DNA from: an uncultured Clostridia bacterium
GTDB lineage: Bacteria > Bacillota > Clostridia > Oscillospirales > Ruminococcaceae
Assembly (NCBI GenBank): GCA_947632025.1
Contig: CANRNN010000018.1
Coordinates: 1 to 35,444 of the forward strand
Reading direction: 5' to 3'
DNA length: 35,444 nucleotides
Below are positions 22,331 to 30,833 of this stretch, piece after piece. Made by a program: the position numbers and the translations under genes. Position 1 is the stretch's first letter, and each line of letters starts with the position of its first letter. The notes beneath the pieces are model-generated. The model had not been told where the DNA came from and did not search any database. It saw nothing but the letters and a program-made list of their open reading frames with translations.

Positions 22331-22558
22331 ATGAACGAACAAAAAATTGTCGTTATTCCCGCTAAATCACGCGAGGAAATTCAGCAGACAAAACGCCTGA
22401 AAGTGGCGGCGTACTGCCGCGTCAGCACCGACGAGGAGGAGCAGGAAACGAGCTACGAGGCGCAGATTTCCTACTACACCGACAAGATAAAAAATAACGC
22501 GAACTGGACGCTTGCAGGTATTTTTGCGGACGAGGGAATTTCGGGAACACAAGCGAAA
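22331..22558 (+). pseudogene. Large serine recombinase, N-terminal fragment
   Basis: [45 protein letters not shown] and [13 protein letters not shown] are the resolvase catalytic domain start of a clostridial ICE recombinase. The catalytic Ser is in CRVST. Homology stops after QAKN, and the frame runs into the alpha 5' block, ending at a chance stop (22636). The matching C-terminal end lies at 23277-23402. The roughly 400-residue middle is missing. Confidence 0.85.
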
Positions 22559-22601
22559 AACTATGTGTTTCATACTTTTAGATGTTTAAATTTAGTGCTT
22601 T

Positions 22602-22650
22602 CATTTTCGGAGAAAATGTGGTATAATTGTATATAGTCGGTTGGGTAGTA
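22602..22650 (+). promoter_or_regulatory. Cassette family alpha, 5' block (copy 2)
   Basis: It contains CATTTTC-GGA-GAAAATG (a small palindrome), TATAAT at 22622-22627 and the 26-bp run identical to copy 1. It follows the break in the recombinase frame. Confidence 0.75.
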
Positions 22651-22687
22651 ATGTTAATTAACAAATAGAGATTTGTAGGAGAAGGTC

Positions 22688-23161
22688 ATGGAGTACAAGA
22701 TAAGAACTATATTAGATGGAGAAGAAGGCTTACTGAACGACTTTTTATATGAAGCTATTTTTGTGCCTCCGGGAATTTCTCCGCCGCCTAGAGCAATTAT
22801 AAAACGGCCTGAATTGCAAGTTTATGTAACCGGCTTTGGAACGAAAAAAGATGATATTGGCTTGATCGCGGAAATTGATAATAAGCCTGTCGGTGCTGTC
22901 TGGGTTCGTATTATGAATGACTACGGACACATAGATGATGATACTCCCTCATCTGCAATATCATTGTACAAGGATTATCGGGGAATGGGAATAGGTACTG
23001 CATTGATGAAAGAAATGCTACGCATTCTCAAAGACCGAGGATATAAACAGGCGTCGCTTGCTGTGCAAAAAGCAAACTATGCTGTAAGAATGTATAAAAA
23101 AACGGGATTTGAAATTATAGATGAAAACGAGGATGAATATATCATGCTTTGTCGTTTGTGA
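22688..23161 (+). CDS. GNAT-family N-acetyltransferase (cassette gene)
   Basis: The 157-residue acetyltransferase has the acetyl-CoA motif A at about 99-115 (LYKDYRGMGIGTALMKEML, R-x-x-G-x-G). The typical end ANYAVRMYKKTGFEIIDENEDEYIML follows. The substrate is unknown. It has AGGAGA at 9 bases. It sits inside the broken serine recombinase, between alpha 5' and 3' blocks. Confidence 0.88.
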   Translation: MEYKIRTILDGEEGLLNDFLYEAIFVPPGISPPPRAIIKRPELQVYVTGFGTKKDDIGLIAEIDNKPVGAVWVRIMNDYGHIDDDTPSSAISLYKDYRGMGIGTALMKEMLRILKDRGYKQASLAVQKANYAVRMYKKTGFEIIDENEDEYIMLCRL

Positions 23162-23182
23162 TACTACAAATTACAATTTATC

Positions 23183-23243
23183 AAGCGAAAATAAATCAAT
23201 CACATATGAAAAGCATCGCACTAAGCGGTGTTTTTTTATGTAA
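23183..23243 (+). terminator. Cassette family alpha, 3' block with terminator (copy 2)
   Basis: AGCATCGC (23212-23219) pairs with GCGGTGTT (23225-23232), followed by a seven-T run. It aligns with 22205-22264 along its length. Confidence 0.75.
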
Positions 23244-23276
23244 TTTTGGAAATACAGCAGTTATTAAACGGCTTAA

Positions 23277-23402
23277 AAAGAGGATTTCAAGCTGACGGAG
23301 TATAACGATACGGCAGCAAGACGGCTTGTTGAACAAGTTGTTGTAAACGGCAAAAACCGCATAACAATACGGTTTAAGGGCGGGTTTGAGGTGCAAAAAT
23401 AA
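23277..23402 (+). pseudogene. Large serine recombinase, C-terminal fragment
   Basis: The frame reads LTEYNDTAARRLVEQVVV, then NGKNRITIRFKGGFEVQK and stop, the usual C-terminal end of clostridial ICE serine recombinases. It has no start of its own. Together with 22331-22558 it brackets the GNAT cassette, so the recombinase was interrupted and its middle lost. Confidence 0.82.
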
Positions 23403-23420
23403 CTATAAGGGGGTGGCAGA

Positions 23421-23555
23421 TTGAAGATTGAAATTTCGCAGGAGCTCTATCAGTTGTTGCTGTTACAGTCGGCAGAATCAGGGCTGACAGTTGACGAATT
23501 GATTTCGTATGCATTTGGAAATTACATCAAGGAGAGTGACAAGAGTGGCGGTTGA
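23421..23555 (+). CDS. Small ICE protein, 44 residues
   Basis: A TTG start behind a GGGGGTGG ribosome site opens KIEISQELYQLLLLQSAESG, then LTVDELISYAFGNYIKESDKSGG. The pattern (short strand, then two helices) resembles a half ribbon-helix-helix unit. It overlaps the next gene by 11 bases, so the two are probably translated together. Function not assigned. Confidence 0.55.
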   Translation: MKIEISQELYQLLLLQSAESGLTVDELISYAFGNYIKESDKSGG

Positions 23556-24096
23556 AAAGAAAGGAATAACGGTCAAAATTGATGCCGAACTTCACGCAGA
23601 GGTTCGGCAATTTTCGGACAGTCATGAGATGACAATGGCGGAGTTTGTGACGCTGGCATTTCAGAACGAACTTCAACCCAAACTTAATATTAAGGAGGAA
23701 AAGACTATGGGCAACATAAGAACTTTGGCATTCCAAGTACCGGAGGAGCTTTTTCAAAAAATTAAAGATTATCTTCAGCGCAACAACATGACGCAGAAAG
23801 AGTTTGTGATCGGGCTTATCGAGAATGAGATCGAGCGAGATCTGACGCAGAGAGCAGGTCAATCGGAACAACCTGAAACAACCGCTGTGAGTGATTTCGA
23901 GGACGTTTCCAACGGTGAAAGTGAGGACGAGGAATCCGAAGATGAGGATCTCAGTGATGATGAGGGAGAGTTCGAGGGTCAGGGAATGGCGATGGAAGTG
24001 CAAGTCAATGGTTTTGCCGCAGTTCAAGTCGTATGGGCAGGGACTGCGGCAAAACACTCATTTGTGGAATCGCAGAAAATATGCCTGAAAAATTAG
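23545..24096 (+). CDS. Double ribbon-helix-helix ICE protein with acidic tail
   Basis: The product is 183 residues from the GTG at 23545 (AGGAG upstream). Two RHH-like units are visible: KGITVKIDAELHAEVRQFSD... (about 5-50), and RTLAFQVPEELFQKIKDYLQRNNMTQKEFVIGLIENEIE (about 57-98). A very acidic segment with repeated E, D and S lies at about 115-150. The second unit has its own AAGGAGG and ATG at 23707, so a shorter form could also be made. Such proteins occur near conjugation genes of clostridial ICEs. The last 25 residues look unlike the family and may come from a junction. It ends in TAG, unlike the methylamine genes. Confidence 0.78.
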   Translation: MAVEKKGITVKIDAELHAEVRQFSDSHEMTMAEFVTLAFQNELQPKLNIKEEKTMGNIRTLAFQVPEELFQKIKDYLQRNNMTQKEFVIGLIENEIERDLTQRAGQSEQPETTAVSDFEDVSNGESEDEESEDEDLSDDEGEFEGQGMAMEVQVNGFAAVQVVWAGTAAKHSFVESQKICLKN

Positions 24097-24165
24097 CTAA
24101 TTCAACAAACAATTTTTGCATTTTACGCAGGATTTTTACATCTTACGCAAAACCTTAGATTTTTG

Positions 24166-24194
24166 TTGACTTTTGGAAAATTGTGTGATATAAT
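24166..24194 (+). promoter_or_regulatory. Promoter of the HEPN-motif gene
   Basis: TTGACT (24166-24171), a 17-bp spacer and TATAAT (24189-24194). Two TTACGCA direct repeats lie upstream at about 24123-24130 and 24143-24150, a possible operator. Confidence 0.75.
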
Positions 24195-24314
24195 AATTAA
24201 TAGATAATTGTATATTATCTTAAAGGTTGAATGGTAAAAAGTTTTCGGGGTGTATGTTTATTGCTAAATAAATTGAACAAGTAATTATAATTATTTTTTT
24301 GCGAGGTATTAACT

Positions 24315-25646
24315 ATGAAAAATTCTTTATCTTGTGGTGTTGAGTTACCTGAAACGTTAAGTGCTACTTTGCCATCTATTAATAGTTTAATGAATGCATT
24401 TAATTTGCCCCGCGAATTGATTGCAAGCGATGAGGAAATCCTATATGCTTGGAAAGAACTTCCTAGGGAAATATCAAGGATTCCTGATAATTTAAGGGAT
24501 GGTATGATTGTAAAAATGTGTGTAGCTGTATCTGTTGGACTTTTCGATGGCGCTATTAACTACATATGGAATGCGGTTATTACTACATTAAGACAGAAAA
24601 TCCGAAATTTTGGATTTTCTCTTATTCATGAAACTTTGGGGAAAAAGTTTGATGAGAACGATTTAATCGAATTAAAAGATTCGGAATTGTTGGATTTGTG
24701 CTATAAAGTTCAACTTGTTTCGGAAGATGGCTATTTTTTCTTAAATCAATGTAGAGATATCCGCAATAACTTCTCAACTGCTCATCCAAGTATAGCTCAG
24801 ATTGATGATCGGGAGTTGATAATCTTCATCAACCGTTGTTGTAAATATGGTATTACAGACGACTATTCTGTGCAAGGCATTAAAATATCAGATTTTATTG
24901 TGGCAGTTAAGGAACAAAAATTAGATGATACAATGTTAGGAGTTTGGACTCAAAGATTATCGGAAACTTTTCATAGGCAACGTCAGATGCTAGTAATGAT
25001 GCTTATGGGAATTTACTGCGATTCAAATTCAACAGAGGAATCTAGATTAAATGCTCTCAGAATTTGCTTAGCAATCAAAGAAGCTATTGATGAGCCTATT
25101 CAATCATCTCTAATTGAACAATACAATGAATATTTTGTCAAGGGCAAAACCGATAAGTACAAGGCGGCTAAGGTATTCTTTGAAAAGTTGGGAATGCTTA
25201 ATCTGTTAAGCGAATCGGAAAAGAATTCAATTGTAAAAATCGCCTGCAAGAACTTGTTGAGTGCTCATCTTGAATTCAATAATTTTTATAACGAACCCCC
25301 TTTTGCAGAGCGTCTCTATGAAATTTCCAAGTCAATGGAAATTCCGGAAATGGCTAAATACGAATACGTTTTTACTGTCCTTATGGGGTATGTGGGAAAT
25401 CCTTATGGTGTGTCTAATGGGGCAGTATGGTACTATGAAAAGATGATCAGAGGTTTTTCGCCCAAAGAAATCAACTGCTTGTTATCACTTACTGATTCAC
25501 GTTCTCTGTTTTCTGAAAAAATTGAATATCATTCTTGCTGCAAGAAAAGGTATGTGGCTGCTATAAATATGGTTGAAGAGGATAGTATAGATGCTCAACA
25601 AATTGCTAAGCGAAAAATGCTTCTTTCAAAATTGCAAAGTCAGTGA
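24315..25646 (+). CDS. HEPN-motif protein, possible defence RNase
   Basis: The 443-residue, mostly helical protein belongs to no family I can name. Residues 144-159 read NQCRDIRNNFSTAHPS and contain Arg150-x6-His157, the R-x4-6-H motif of HEPN ribonucleases, in a helical context that fits (VGLFDGAINYIWNAVITTLR upstream). No membrane segment or signal peptide is seen. The gene is AT-rich, has its own promoter and sits in an ICE accessory region next to a broken HNH gene. An abortive-infection or toxin role is possible but unproven. Confidence 0.6.
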   Translation: MKNSLSCGVELPETLSATLPSINSLMNAFNLPRELIASDEEILYAWKELPREISRIPDNLRDGMIVKMCVAVSVGLFDGAINYIWNAVITTLRQKIRNFGFSLIHETLGKKFDENDLIELKDSELLDLCYKVQLVSEDGYFFLNQCRDIRNNFSTAHPSIAQIDDRELIIFINRCCKYGITDDYSVQGIKISDFIVAVKEQKLDDTMLGVWTQRLSETFHRQRQMLVMMLMGIYCDSNSTEESRLNALRICLAIKEAIDEPIQSSLIEQYNEYFVKGKTDKYKAAKVFFEKLGMLNLLSESEKNSIVKIACKNLLSAHLEFNNFYNEPPFAERLYEISKSMEIPEMAKYEYVFTVLMGYVGNPYGVSNGAVWYYEKMIRGFSPKEINCLLSLTDSRSLFSEKIEYHSCCKKRYVAAINMVEEDSIDAQQIAKRKMLLSKLQSQ

Positions 25647-25789
25647 AAATATTGTATGAAACGTTTGGCAGAATCTGTTTTCAAAAATTGGATAATGATT
25701 TGAATGGATGGTTTTGTGTGTTAGATAATATGGATATGAAATATTTTCGCATTGATACAATAGTATATTAGTTAAGGATGGTGGTTTGT

Positions 25790-26869
25790 ATGAATATGGA
25801 TTGGATTTTAGGGTGTTGTCCTGATTATGAAATCTTAACTGAATTTGATAACATTGAAACAAAAGAAGTAAAGCAGGAGATACATGGACTGAAAGAAAGG
25901 GATAACACAAGATGTATGTTTTGTGGAAAACCATTTAAAAATTGGGAAAAGAAAGACGTGGCACACGCTGTTTCAGAATGTATAGGCAATAAAAAACTGA
26001 TTAATTTTTGTGATGTTATAATGTAACCACTTGTTTGGCGAAATTGCAGAAAATCATCTTGGCAAATTTATAATGCCCTATCGAATCGTAAATGAAATAT
26101 ATGGGAGAGGAAAGTACAAGAACGTTGTCAAAGACATGCCTGTGGATGAAAATTTGTCATATGGTACATATAGATTTGAGCAGAAAATAAATAATCTATT
26201 TTTCAAAGCGAAACTTTTGACATCCATAATATGCTTATTGAAAGTTAGAGAACTGGAAGACTGACACCAATAGAGGGTGGATTTAGGCTTTCAATTCCTC
26301 GGCAAAAATATGACCCGAAATTGGTGTACGTTTCATTGCTGAAGGTAGCATATACTTTGTTGCCGCAGAATGAATTACCACATCATATAAAGGGATTGTT
26401 GAGATTATTTTCAAATATTTCACTAAAACATTTTTATGATGAGAAGGGAAATCAAACAACTGAAACAGCGAGTGAAGACGACAAGCAGAAATATATTGAC
26501 AGCCTTCCTAATTTCGGGATAGAGATATCAGTGTTGAGCAAATCTGTATCAGATGGGGTGAATATATGTTTACTGAAACGTATTAAACAAGTTGAGATAG
26601 AAGCGAAACTCTTACTTGCAATACAAATGAAATGGCACACAATAATTATACCTATATTGAGTGATGACTATGTGTCTGGTGAAGTATGTAAAATCGGGCT
26701 TATTAATAGTGATAATATCGCTTTAAGAAAACTTGATTTTAGCAAAATGGAGAATGAATTCATATGCGTTATGGCAGGTGACTTAATAGAAATACAACCA
26801 GGGTTTTATGAAGAACTTAAAGATGACTTGAGGAATAGCGGCTTATTGAAAAAACATATGAACAAGTGA
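25790..26869 (+). pseudogene. HNH endonuclease-like gene broken by frameshifts
   Basis: The first piece (25790-26026) holds TRCMFCGKPFKNWEKKDVAHAVSECIGNKKLINFCD, an HNH_5-like zinc and active-site region. A single extra base near 26020 moves the continuation (CNHLFGEIAENHLGKFIMPYRIVNEIYG) to another frame. A second shift near 26255 leads to RLTPIEGGFRLSIPRQ and the C-terminal piece ending at 26869. Joined, it would be about 355 residues. Two shifts suggest decay; sequencing error is possible. Confidence 0.7.
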
Positions 26870-26983
26870 ATTACCTGCCAAAATCCGAAACTCAAGGTTC
26901 GGACATTGTTAAGGAATAGAAATTTGATTTTCTAAAAACAACACAGAAGTCAAATCTTTTTAGTCACGATATCACAGTTTTTT

Positions 26984-27028
26984 ATCCCGCCGTTGGCTTA
27001 ACAGAGCCGTTTGCGGGATTTCTTTTTT
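26984..27028 (+). terminator. Intrinsic terminator
   Basis: ATCCCGC (26984-26990) pairs with GCGGGAT (27013-27019), with an inner GGCT/AGCC stem. A T-rich tail follows to 27028. It ends the HEPN/HNH accessory unit. Confidence 0.75.
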
Positions 27029-27079
27029 GCAGATTTCGGGTTTTGTCCGCTACGAGGAATTTTTCTGTTTTTTGCAACT

Positions 27080-27391
27080 TTACGCCCCGTGTTTTTTCTT
27101 CAAGAACCCGAACGCCCCGTCCATAGCCTCGCAGACACGAGCCTGCGCGGTCTGGAATTGATGTGAATAGACGTTCAGCGTGGTGGTTGAGTTGCTATGC
27201 CCGAGCGCACCCGAAACGGTCGTTACATCAAGTCCCGCCGAAATCAATGAGCTTGCCGCGAAGTGCCTAAAGCTATGCAACCCGTAAAACGGCAGATTTT
27301 CGCGCTTGCAGAACCGTTTCAGCCAAGTGTAGGTAGTGTTCAGGCAGGGCAATGCCCTGCACCGTTTCCCAGCATATGTGGCTCTTTTCAA
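27080..27391 (-). pseudogene. Tyrosine recombinase/integrase, C-terminal fragment
   Basis: The fragment LKRFCKRENLPFYGLHSFRHFAASSLISAGLDVTTVSGALGHSNSTTTLNVYSH carries the H-x-x-R box (HSFRH), the GHS/T histidine and the tyrosine (NVYSH) of phage/ICE integrases. The first catalytic arginine and the N-terminal DNA-binding domains are gone. The break falls next to the dispersed repeat at 27444-27517. The TTG that opens the reading at 27391 is probably not a natural start. It may be the integrase of the element that left the tRNA-end scar at 31265. Confidence 0.85.
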
Positions 27392-27443
27392 ACGCCCTTT
27401 TCTGTACGGCGGTGGGGTGGACGAAGGCTCGTCAATTTTTAAT

Positions 27444-27517
27444 TTTTGTTACAATCTAAAAAGCCGCGAAGCGGCACATTTTACTATTCACTGTCAACTG
27501 TACACTGTAAACTGCCA
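27444..27517 (-). repeat. Dispersed repeat, copy 1
   Basis: On the minus strand it reads GGCAGTTTACAGT, then ACAGTTGACAGTGAATAGT, a small GCCGC/GCGGC hairpin and TTTTTAGATTGTAAC. The order matches copy 2 at 30834-30912. It lies at the broken end of the integrase. The minus frame 27484-27750 across it looks like shadow or remnant coding. Confidence 0.55.
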
Positions 27518-27691
27518 ACAGGCGGTAGCTTGAAACGCGAGATTTCCACCGTCATATTCAGAATTGTTGCGTGGAATTTTCTTTCAATCGCGCTTGCGAA
27601 GTTCAACTTTTCACGCTTGATTTCATAACCACGCCCTTGGTCAGGCACTTCGCATTTGAGGAGTGCTTGCCTTTTTTCTTTCAGAAGGCGG

Positions 27692-27764
27692 TTGACATTT
27701 TCAATGTGGTGGCGTATAATATTGATATGGGGAGATATTGATATCTTCATATAAATCGGAATTT
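27692..27764 (+). promoter_or_regulatory. Cassette family beta, 5' block (copy 1)
   Basis: TTGACA (27692-27697), 17 bp, TATAAT (27715-27720), then ATTGATAT, a palindrome AGATAT-TG-ATATCT (27733-27746) and AAATCGGAATTT (27753-27764). The same order occurs at 31569-31641. The hairpin sequence differs but stays self-complementary. Confidence 0.75.
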
Positions 27765-27784
27765 AGCGGGAGGATTGAAAATAT

Positions 27785-28133
27785 ATGAACAGCACAATTT
27801 TAGAACATATTAACGAATTGTTTGATTCGTATGATTTGTTTTCCGGTAAAGGTAAAGAAAAGATACGCAGTTCAATTACAAAAAAAATTTCCTGATTTAT
27901 CAGAAAGAGAAATTAAAGAAGTAGAAAAATATTTAGGTTTGCTTTTTGAGTATTGCGTGAAATATGCAGATTTATTAGCTGAAAAATATAAAACACCATT
28001 TTTACCTAAAGGAGAAGAAGCTCAAAAGGAAATATTAGAATATGTAAGTGAATGTCAAAAACAATACCCTGAAATTGATACGAATCATATTGTAAATATT
28101 TTTTCTACTGTCTGCTGGTTAGCAAATAGGTAA
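27785..28133 (+). pseudogene. Frameshifted small helical protein (beta cassette gene)
   Basis: The ATG has GGGAGGA upstream and opens MNSTILEHINELFDSYDLFS, then stops after an A8 tract near 27884. Removing one A joins it to QKKFPDLSEREIKEVEKYLG and on to ANR at 28133, a helical protein of about 115 residues. The shift sits exactly in the homopolymer, so it may be decay, phase variation or sequencing error. Function unknown. The beta inverted repeats flank the gene. Confidence 0.65.
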
Positions 28134-28581
28134 GAGCTTTTAAATTCTGATTTACCATAACAGGCAATCCGTATAACCATAGCTATAAATCGTTCCAGTG
28201 CTGCAAACAGTCCCGCACGTTGCCGAGTTTCAAAATGAAATTTCTCGAATTAAATAAAATTAAAATTTAATACGAAACTGCCCCTGCAACCCCTCGCGCG
28301 ATTTTTTCGGAAACCGAAAAAACACTTGAAAATCCGTTACCCGCTGTCCACGCTTTTTCGTGCCGTGCCATAATCCGCTCCAAAACCTTGTCAATGTCAA
28401 ATGAGGAATTTGGCAGTTTAAATTTTTCCTTTGGAGAAAACTGCATTTTACTGCACAAAATATTAAAAAGGCAAAAAAAGACCTCCGCAAAACGCGGAGA
28501 TTAGCGATTTAATTCAAATTAAATTATTATCTTGCAAAGGCTCAAAATTCGCTATACTGTGCGGGGACGGAGCAAACTCCG
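28134..28581. other. Intergenic stretch with beta 3' repeat and gene debris
   Basis: AAATTCTGATTT at 28142-28153 is the right-hand beta repeat, an inverted copy of the one at 27753. The minus strand from 28458 to 28267 reads KMQFSPKEKFKLPNSSFDID and VLERIMARHEKAW, which looks like a short piece of a mobile-element protein with no ribosome site. The hairpin ACGGAG/CTCCGT lies at 28564-28579. No intact gene is seen. Confidence 0.5.
28473..28499 (-). terminator. Intrinsic terminator of the sigma/anti-sigma operon
   Basis: On the minus strand CTCCGC (28499-28494) pairs with GCGGAG (28488-28483), followed by a T run at 28479-28473. It lies about 85 bases after the anti-sigma-like gene. Confidence 0.8.
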
Positions 28582-30108
28582 TTAATAATTGATCGCCAGA
28601 TATTTCCCAGTGTCCTCGCACGCCGTCAGTTTTCCCGAAGTATCAAACGTATAACGGTATACCTTGCAGTTTCCTGTGAAGGGACAACTGCTTACATACG
28701 GCATAAATCCCGCATTCACTATGCTTTTGACATCCCAGATAAGCTCCCCGCCCGAAACGTTAAGACAGCCTCCGAGCGCGTTTTTTGCGGACCAAAATGT
28801 TTCGGGCTTACCGCCGTTCGGGTCGCATACAAGCAACACAGCCGTGTAATATTCACGGACAAGCTCGGTTATATCCAACATATTATCCCACGGTTCATCC
28901 GAGTTTCTGCTTGCAATAGCCTCAAAGAGCGAATCGTGTTCGCTATATGCGCCGCTTTCACCTTTCGGGAATGAACGAGCCGACAGATAAATTTTACCCT
29001 CAAATTCCGTCATATCAAATATGCTGTAGTCGCAGTCGTCGCTTTCGTAGAAATAATTTTCGGTCACATTTCCGTTTTCGTCAATTTTTACGAGCCTTTC
29101 GCCGTCATCGGTCCAAATCTGCGCAAGATACCCGCTGCCGAGCTTAACGGCGTTTCTTACGTTAATAATGCCGTCAATTTTCGTCTTGTTGAAATTTATT
29201 TCGTTTCCGTTTTCGTCAAGCTCGGTGACAAAGAAATAATCATCGCCTATGCCAAAACAAATCAGATTATCCCCGTTTTCAACGATTTTAAACCCATACA
29301 CCCAATCAAAACCGTAGTCGAAATTATATGTCCAAAGCTTGTTTCCGCTGTTGTCAATCATAGTCAGAAAGCCGTGTGTAACGCCGTTCGACTTACTGCC
29401 GGAGGTAACTACTCTGTAGTGGCAGGTCGAACCGATAACAGCGGTCTTGCCGGAAATAAACTGCGCCCGTTCAACATAAAGGTCGTCGTCCTCCCACCTC
29501 GTGCCGAAATTCGGAAAATCAGCCGTCCATAAAACAGCGCCGTCCTTTTCGCATTTTACTATAATTTTTTCATAATCATCGCCTGTTTCGCTGTCTACAA
29601 AATCAATGGAATATTTAACAGGCATTTCTTTGGCGTATGCATAGGCGTTTGCATTTACGTTGTTGTTCCAGAAAAATTCAAGCTCGTCGGGCGAGGGCTC
29701 ACTTTGAAGTATCTCCGTGCCTTTGACCGAGTTTCTGAACACCTCGACAGTCTTTCCGTTTGTAAAGCTGTTTGTGGTTATATCACGGTATACTGCCTTT
29801 AAATCCGCGCGGCTAAGCCCCTCGGACGACAAGCCGTTCTCCTCGAAAAATTCAATCGCCGAGTTGTATTCCCTCGCGTCCTCTGCAATAGCAAAGCCAC
29901 CTGCTCCCGCAGTAATCGCAACGCATACGGCGGGAACGGCTATCTTTACGCTCAAATTCAGAGGTCTTATCTTTGCATTTTTTAGAACGCTTTTTCTGAT
30001 GCCGCGAAGTGCCTTTCCCGACAAATTGACGTCAATATTATCGGGCATTATTTCATCAAGCTCATCGGGCGTTAATTCATCATAAAAATTGTCCAAAGAA
30101 TATTTCAT
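28582..30108 (-). CDS. Putative anti-sigma/membrane sensor with propeller-like outer domain
   Basis: The product is 508 residues from the ATG at 30108, which has GGAGG at 8 bases. The N-terminal 45 residues (SLDNFYDELTPDELDEIMPDNI, acidic) would be cytoplasmic. One membrane helix follows (about 53-72, VKIAVPAVCVAITAGAGGFAIA), then a long outer region. That region repeats patterns such as GNKLWTYNFDYGFDWVYGFKIVENGDN and LGSGYLAQIWTDDGERLVKIDENGN, suggesting a beta-propeller. It directly follows an ECF sigma gene, so it is probably its membrane-bound regulator. The signal is unknown. Confidence 0.75.
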   Translation of the reverse strand: MKYSLDNFYDELTPDELDEIMPDNIDVNLSGKALRGIRKSVLKNAKIRPLNLSVKIAVPAVCVAITAGAGGFAIAEDAREYNSAIEFFEENGLSSEGLSRADLKAVYRDITTNSFTNGKTVEVFRNSVKGTEILQSEPSPDELEFFWNNNVNANAYAYAKEMPVKYSIDFVDSETGDDYEKIIVKCEKDGAVLWTADFPNFGTRWEDDDLYVERAQFISGKTAVIGSTCHYRVVTSGSKSNGVTHGFLTMIDNSGNKLWTYNFDYGFDWVYGFKIVENGDNLICFGIGDDYFFVTELDENGNEINFNKTKIDGIINVRNAVKLGSGYLAQIWTDDGERLVKIDENGNVTENYFYESDDCDYSIFDMTEFEGKIYLSARSFPKGESGAYSEHDSLFEAIASRNSDEPWDNMLDITELVREYYTAVLLVCDPNGGKPETFWSAKNALGGCLNVSGGELIWDVKSIVNAGFMPYVSSCPFTGNCKVYRYTFDTSGKLTACEDTGKYLAINY

Positions 30109-30110
30109 AT

Positions 30111-30650
30111 TTATTTCCTCCAATCTTCAAGGCTTCGGCGCAGCTTTTCAACGGCGCGGCTTGTTCTTGTGTCAACGTTTGAAACCGTCATTTTCAGCCG
30201 TTTTGCTATGTCCTTTGAGCTTTCGCCGAGGTAAAATTTTCGCATAAGTATTTCGCGGTCAGGTTCGGCTAATGACTTCACCGCCTCTAAAACGGCTTTT
30301 CGCATTTCCTGCTCTTCGAGGTCGCTTTCAAGCGAGCATTCGGCGGCGTTCATTTCGTCGTCCAAAGGCAAGGGCGCGTTTCGTCTTATAAGGTCTGCGG
30401 CATTATGCCGCGCAATAACGCAAAGCCATGCTTTTATACTGCCTTTTGCGGGGTCGAATTTGCAAAGGTCGGTATAAAACTCGCTGAAGGTGTCGGCGGC
30501 GCAGGCTTCGATATCCGCTTCGGCAATATTCAGCCCCGAAAGTTTTCGCCTGACTACCGCATACACAAGCCCGCCATATTGCTTTAAAAGCGCATTTATG
30601 CCCTTTTCGGGCTTTGATTTCAGCAGTTCAAGCAGTTCTCTGTCTGTCAC
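30111..30650 (-). CDS. ECF-type RNA polymerase sigma factor
   Basis: The 179-residue protein has region 2 (GGLVYAVVRRKLSGLNIAEADIEACAADTFSEFYTDLCKFDPAKGSIKAWLCVIARHNAADLIRR) and region 4 (LAEPDREILMRKFYLGESSKDIAKRLKMTVSNVDTRTSRAVEKLRR). It starts at GTG 30650 after GGGGGTGA. It ends 3 bases before the ATG of the downstream membrane protein, so the two form a sigma/anti-sigma operon. Confidence 0.92.
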   Translation of the reverse strand: MTDRELLELLKSKPEKGINALLKQYGGLVYAVVRRKLSGLNIAEADIEACAADTFSEFYTDLCKFDPAKGSIKAWLCVIARHNAADLIRRNAPLPLDDEMNAAECSLESDLEEQEMRKAVLEAVKSLAEPDREILMRKFYLGESSKDIAKRLKMTVSNVDTRTSRAVEKLRRSLEDWRK

Positions 30651-30801
30651 CCTATCACCCCCGCATTTGTTATCAAGCTTGATCTATATATTTATGCGCA
30701 GTAAATCCCGAAATCTTACAAAAAAAGAGCAAGATATATGAATAATAATCTCCGCTTACAATCATTGTACCATATAAATCAGTGAAAATCAACACGCAAA
30801 G

Positions 30802-30826
30802 AAAAAAAGCGAGGGTTGCCCTCCGC
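30802..30826 (-). terminator. Intrinsic terminator after the 26-codon frame
   Basis: On the minus strand GCGGAGGG and CCCTCGC (one bulge, 3-base loop) are followed by seven T. It lies 42 bases after the stop of the short frame at 30868-30948. Confidence 0.6.
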
Positions 30827-30833
30827 TTTCCCA

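Noticed and set aside
27484-27750. Minus-strand 88-codon frame
   Set aside because: It runs across the dispersed repeat and the beta promoter, with no ribosome site or recognised family. At most it is debris.
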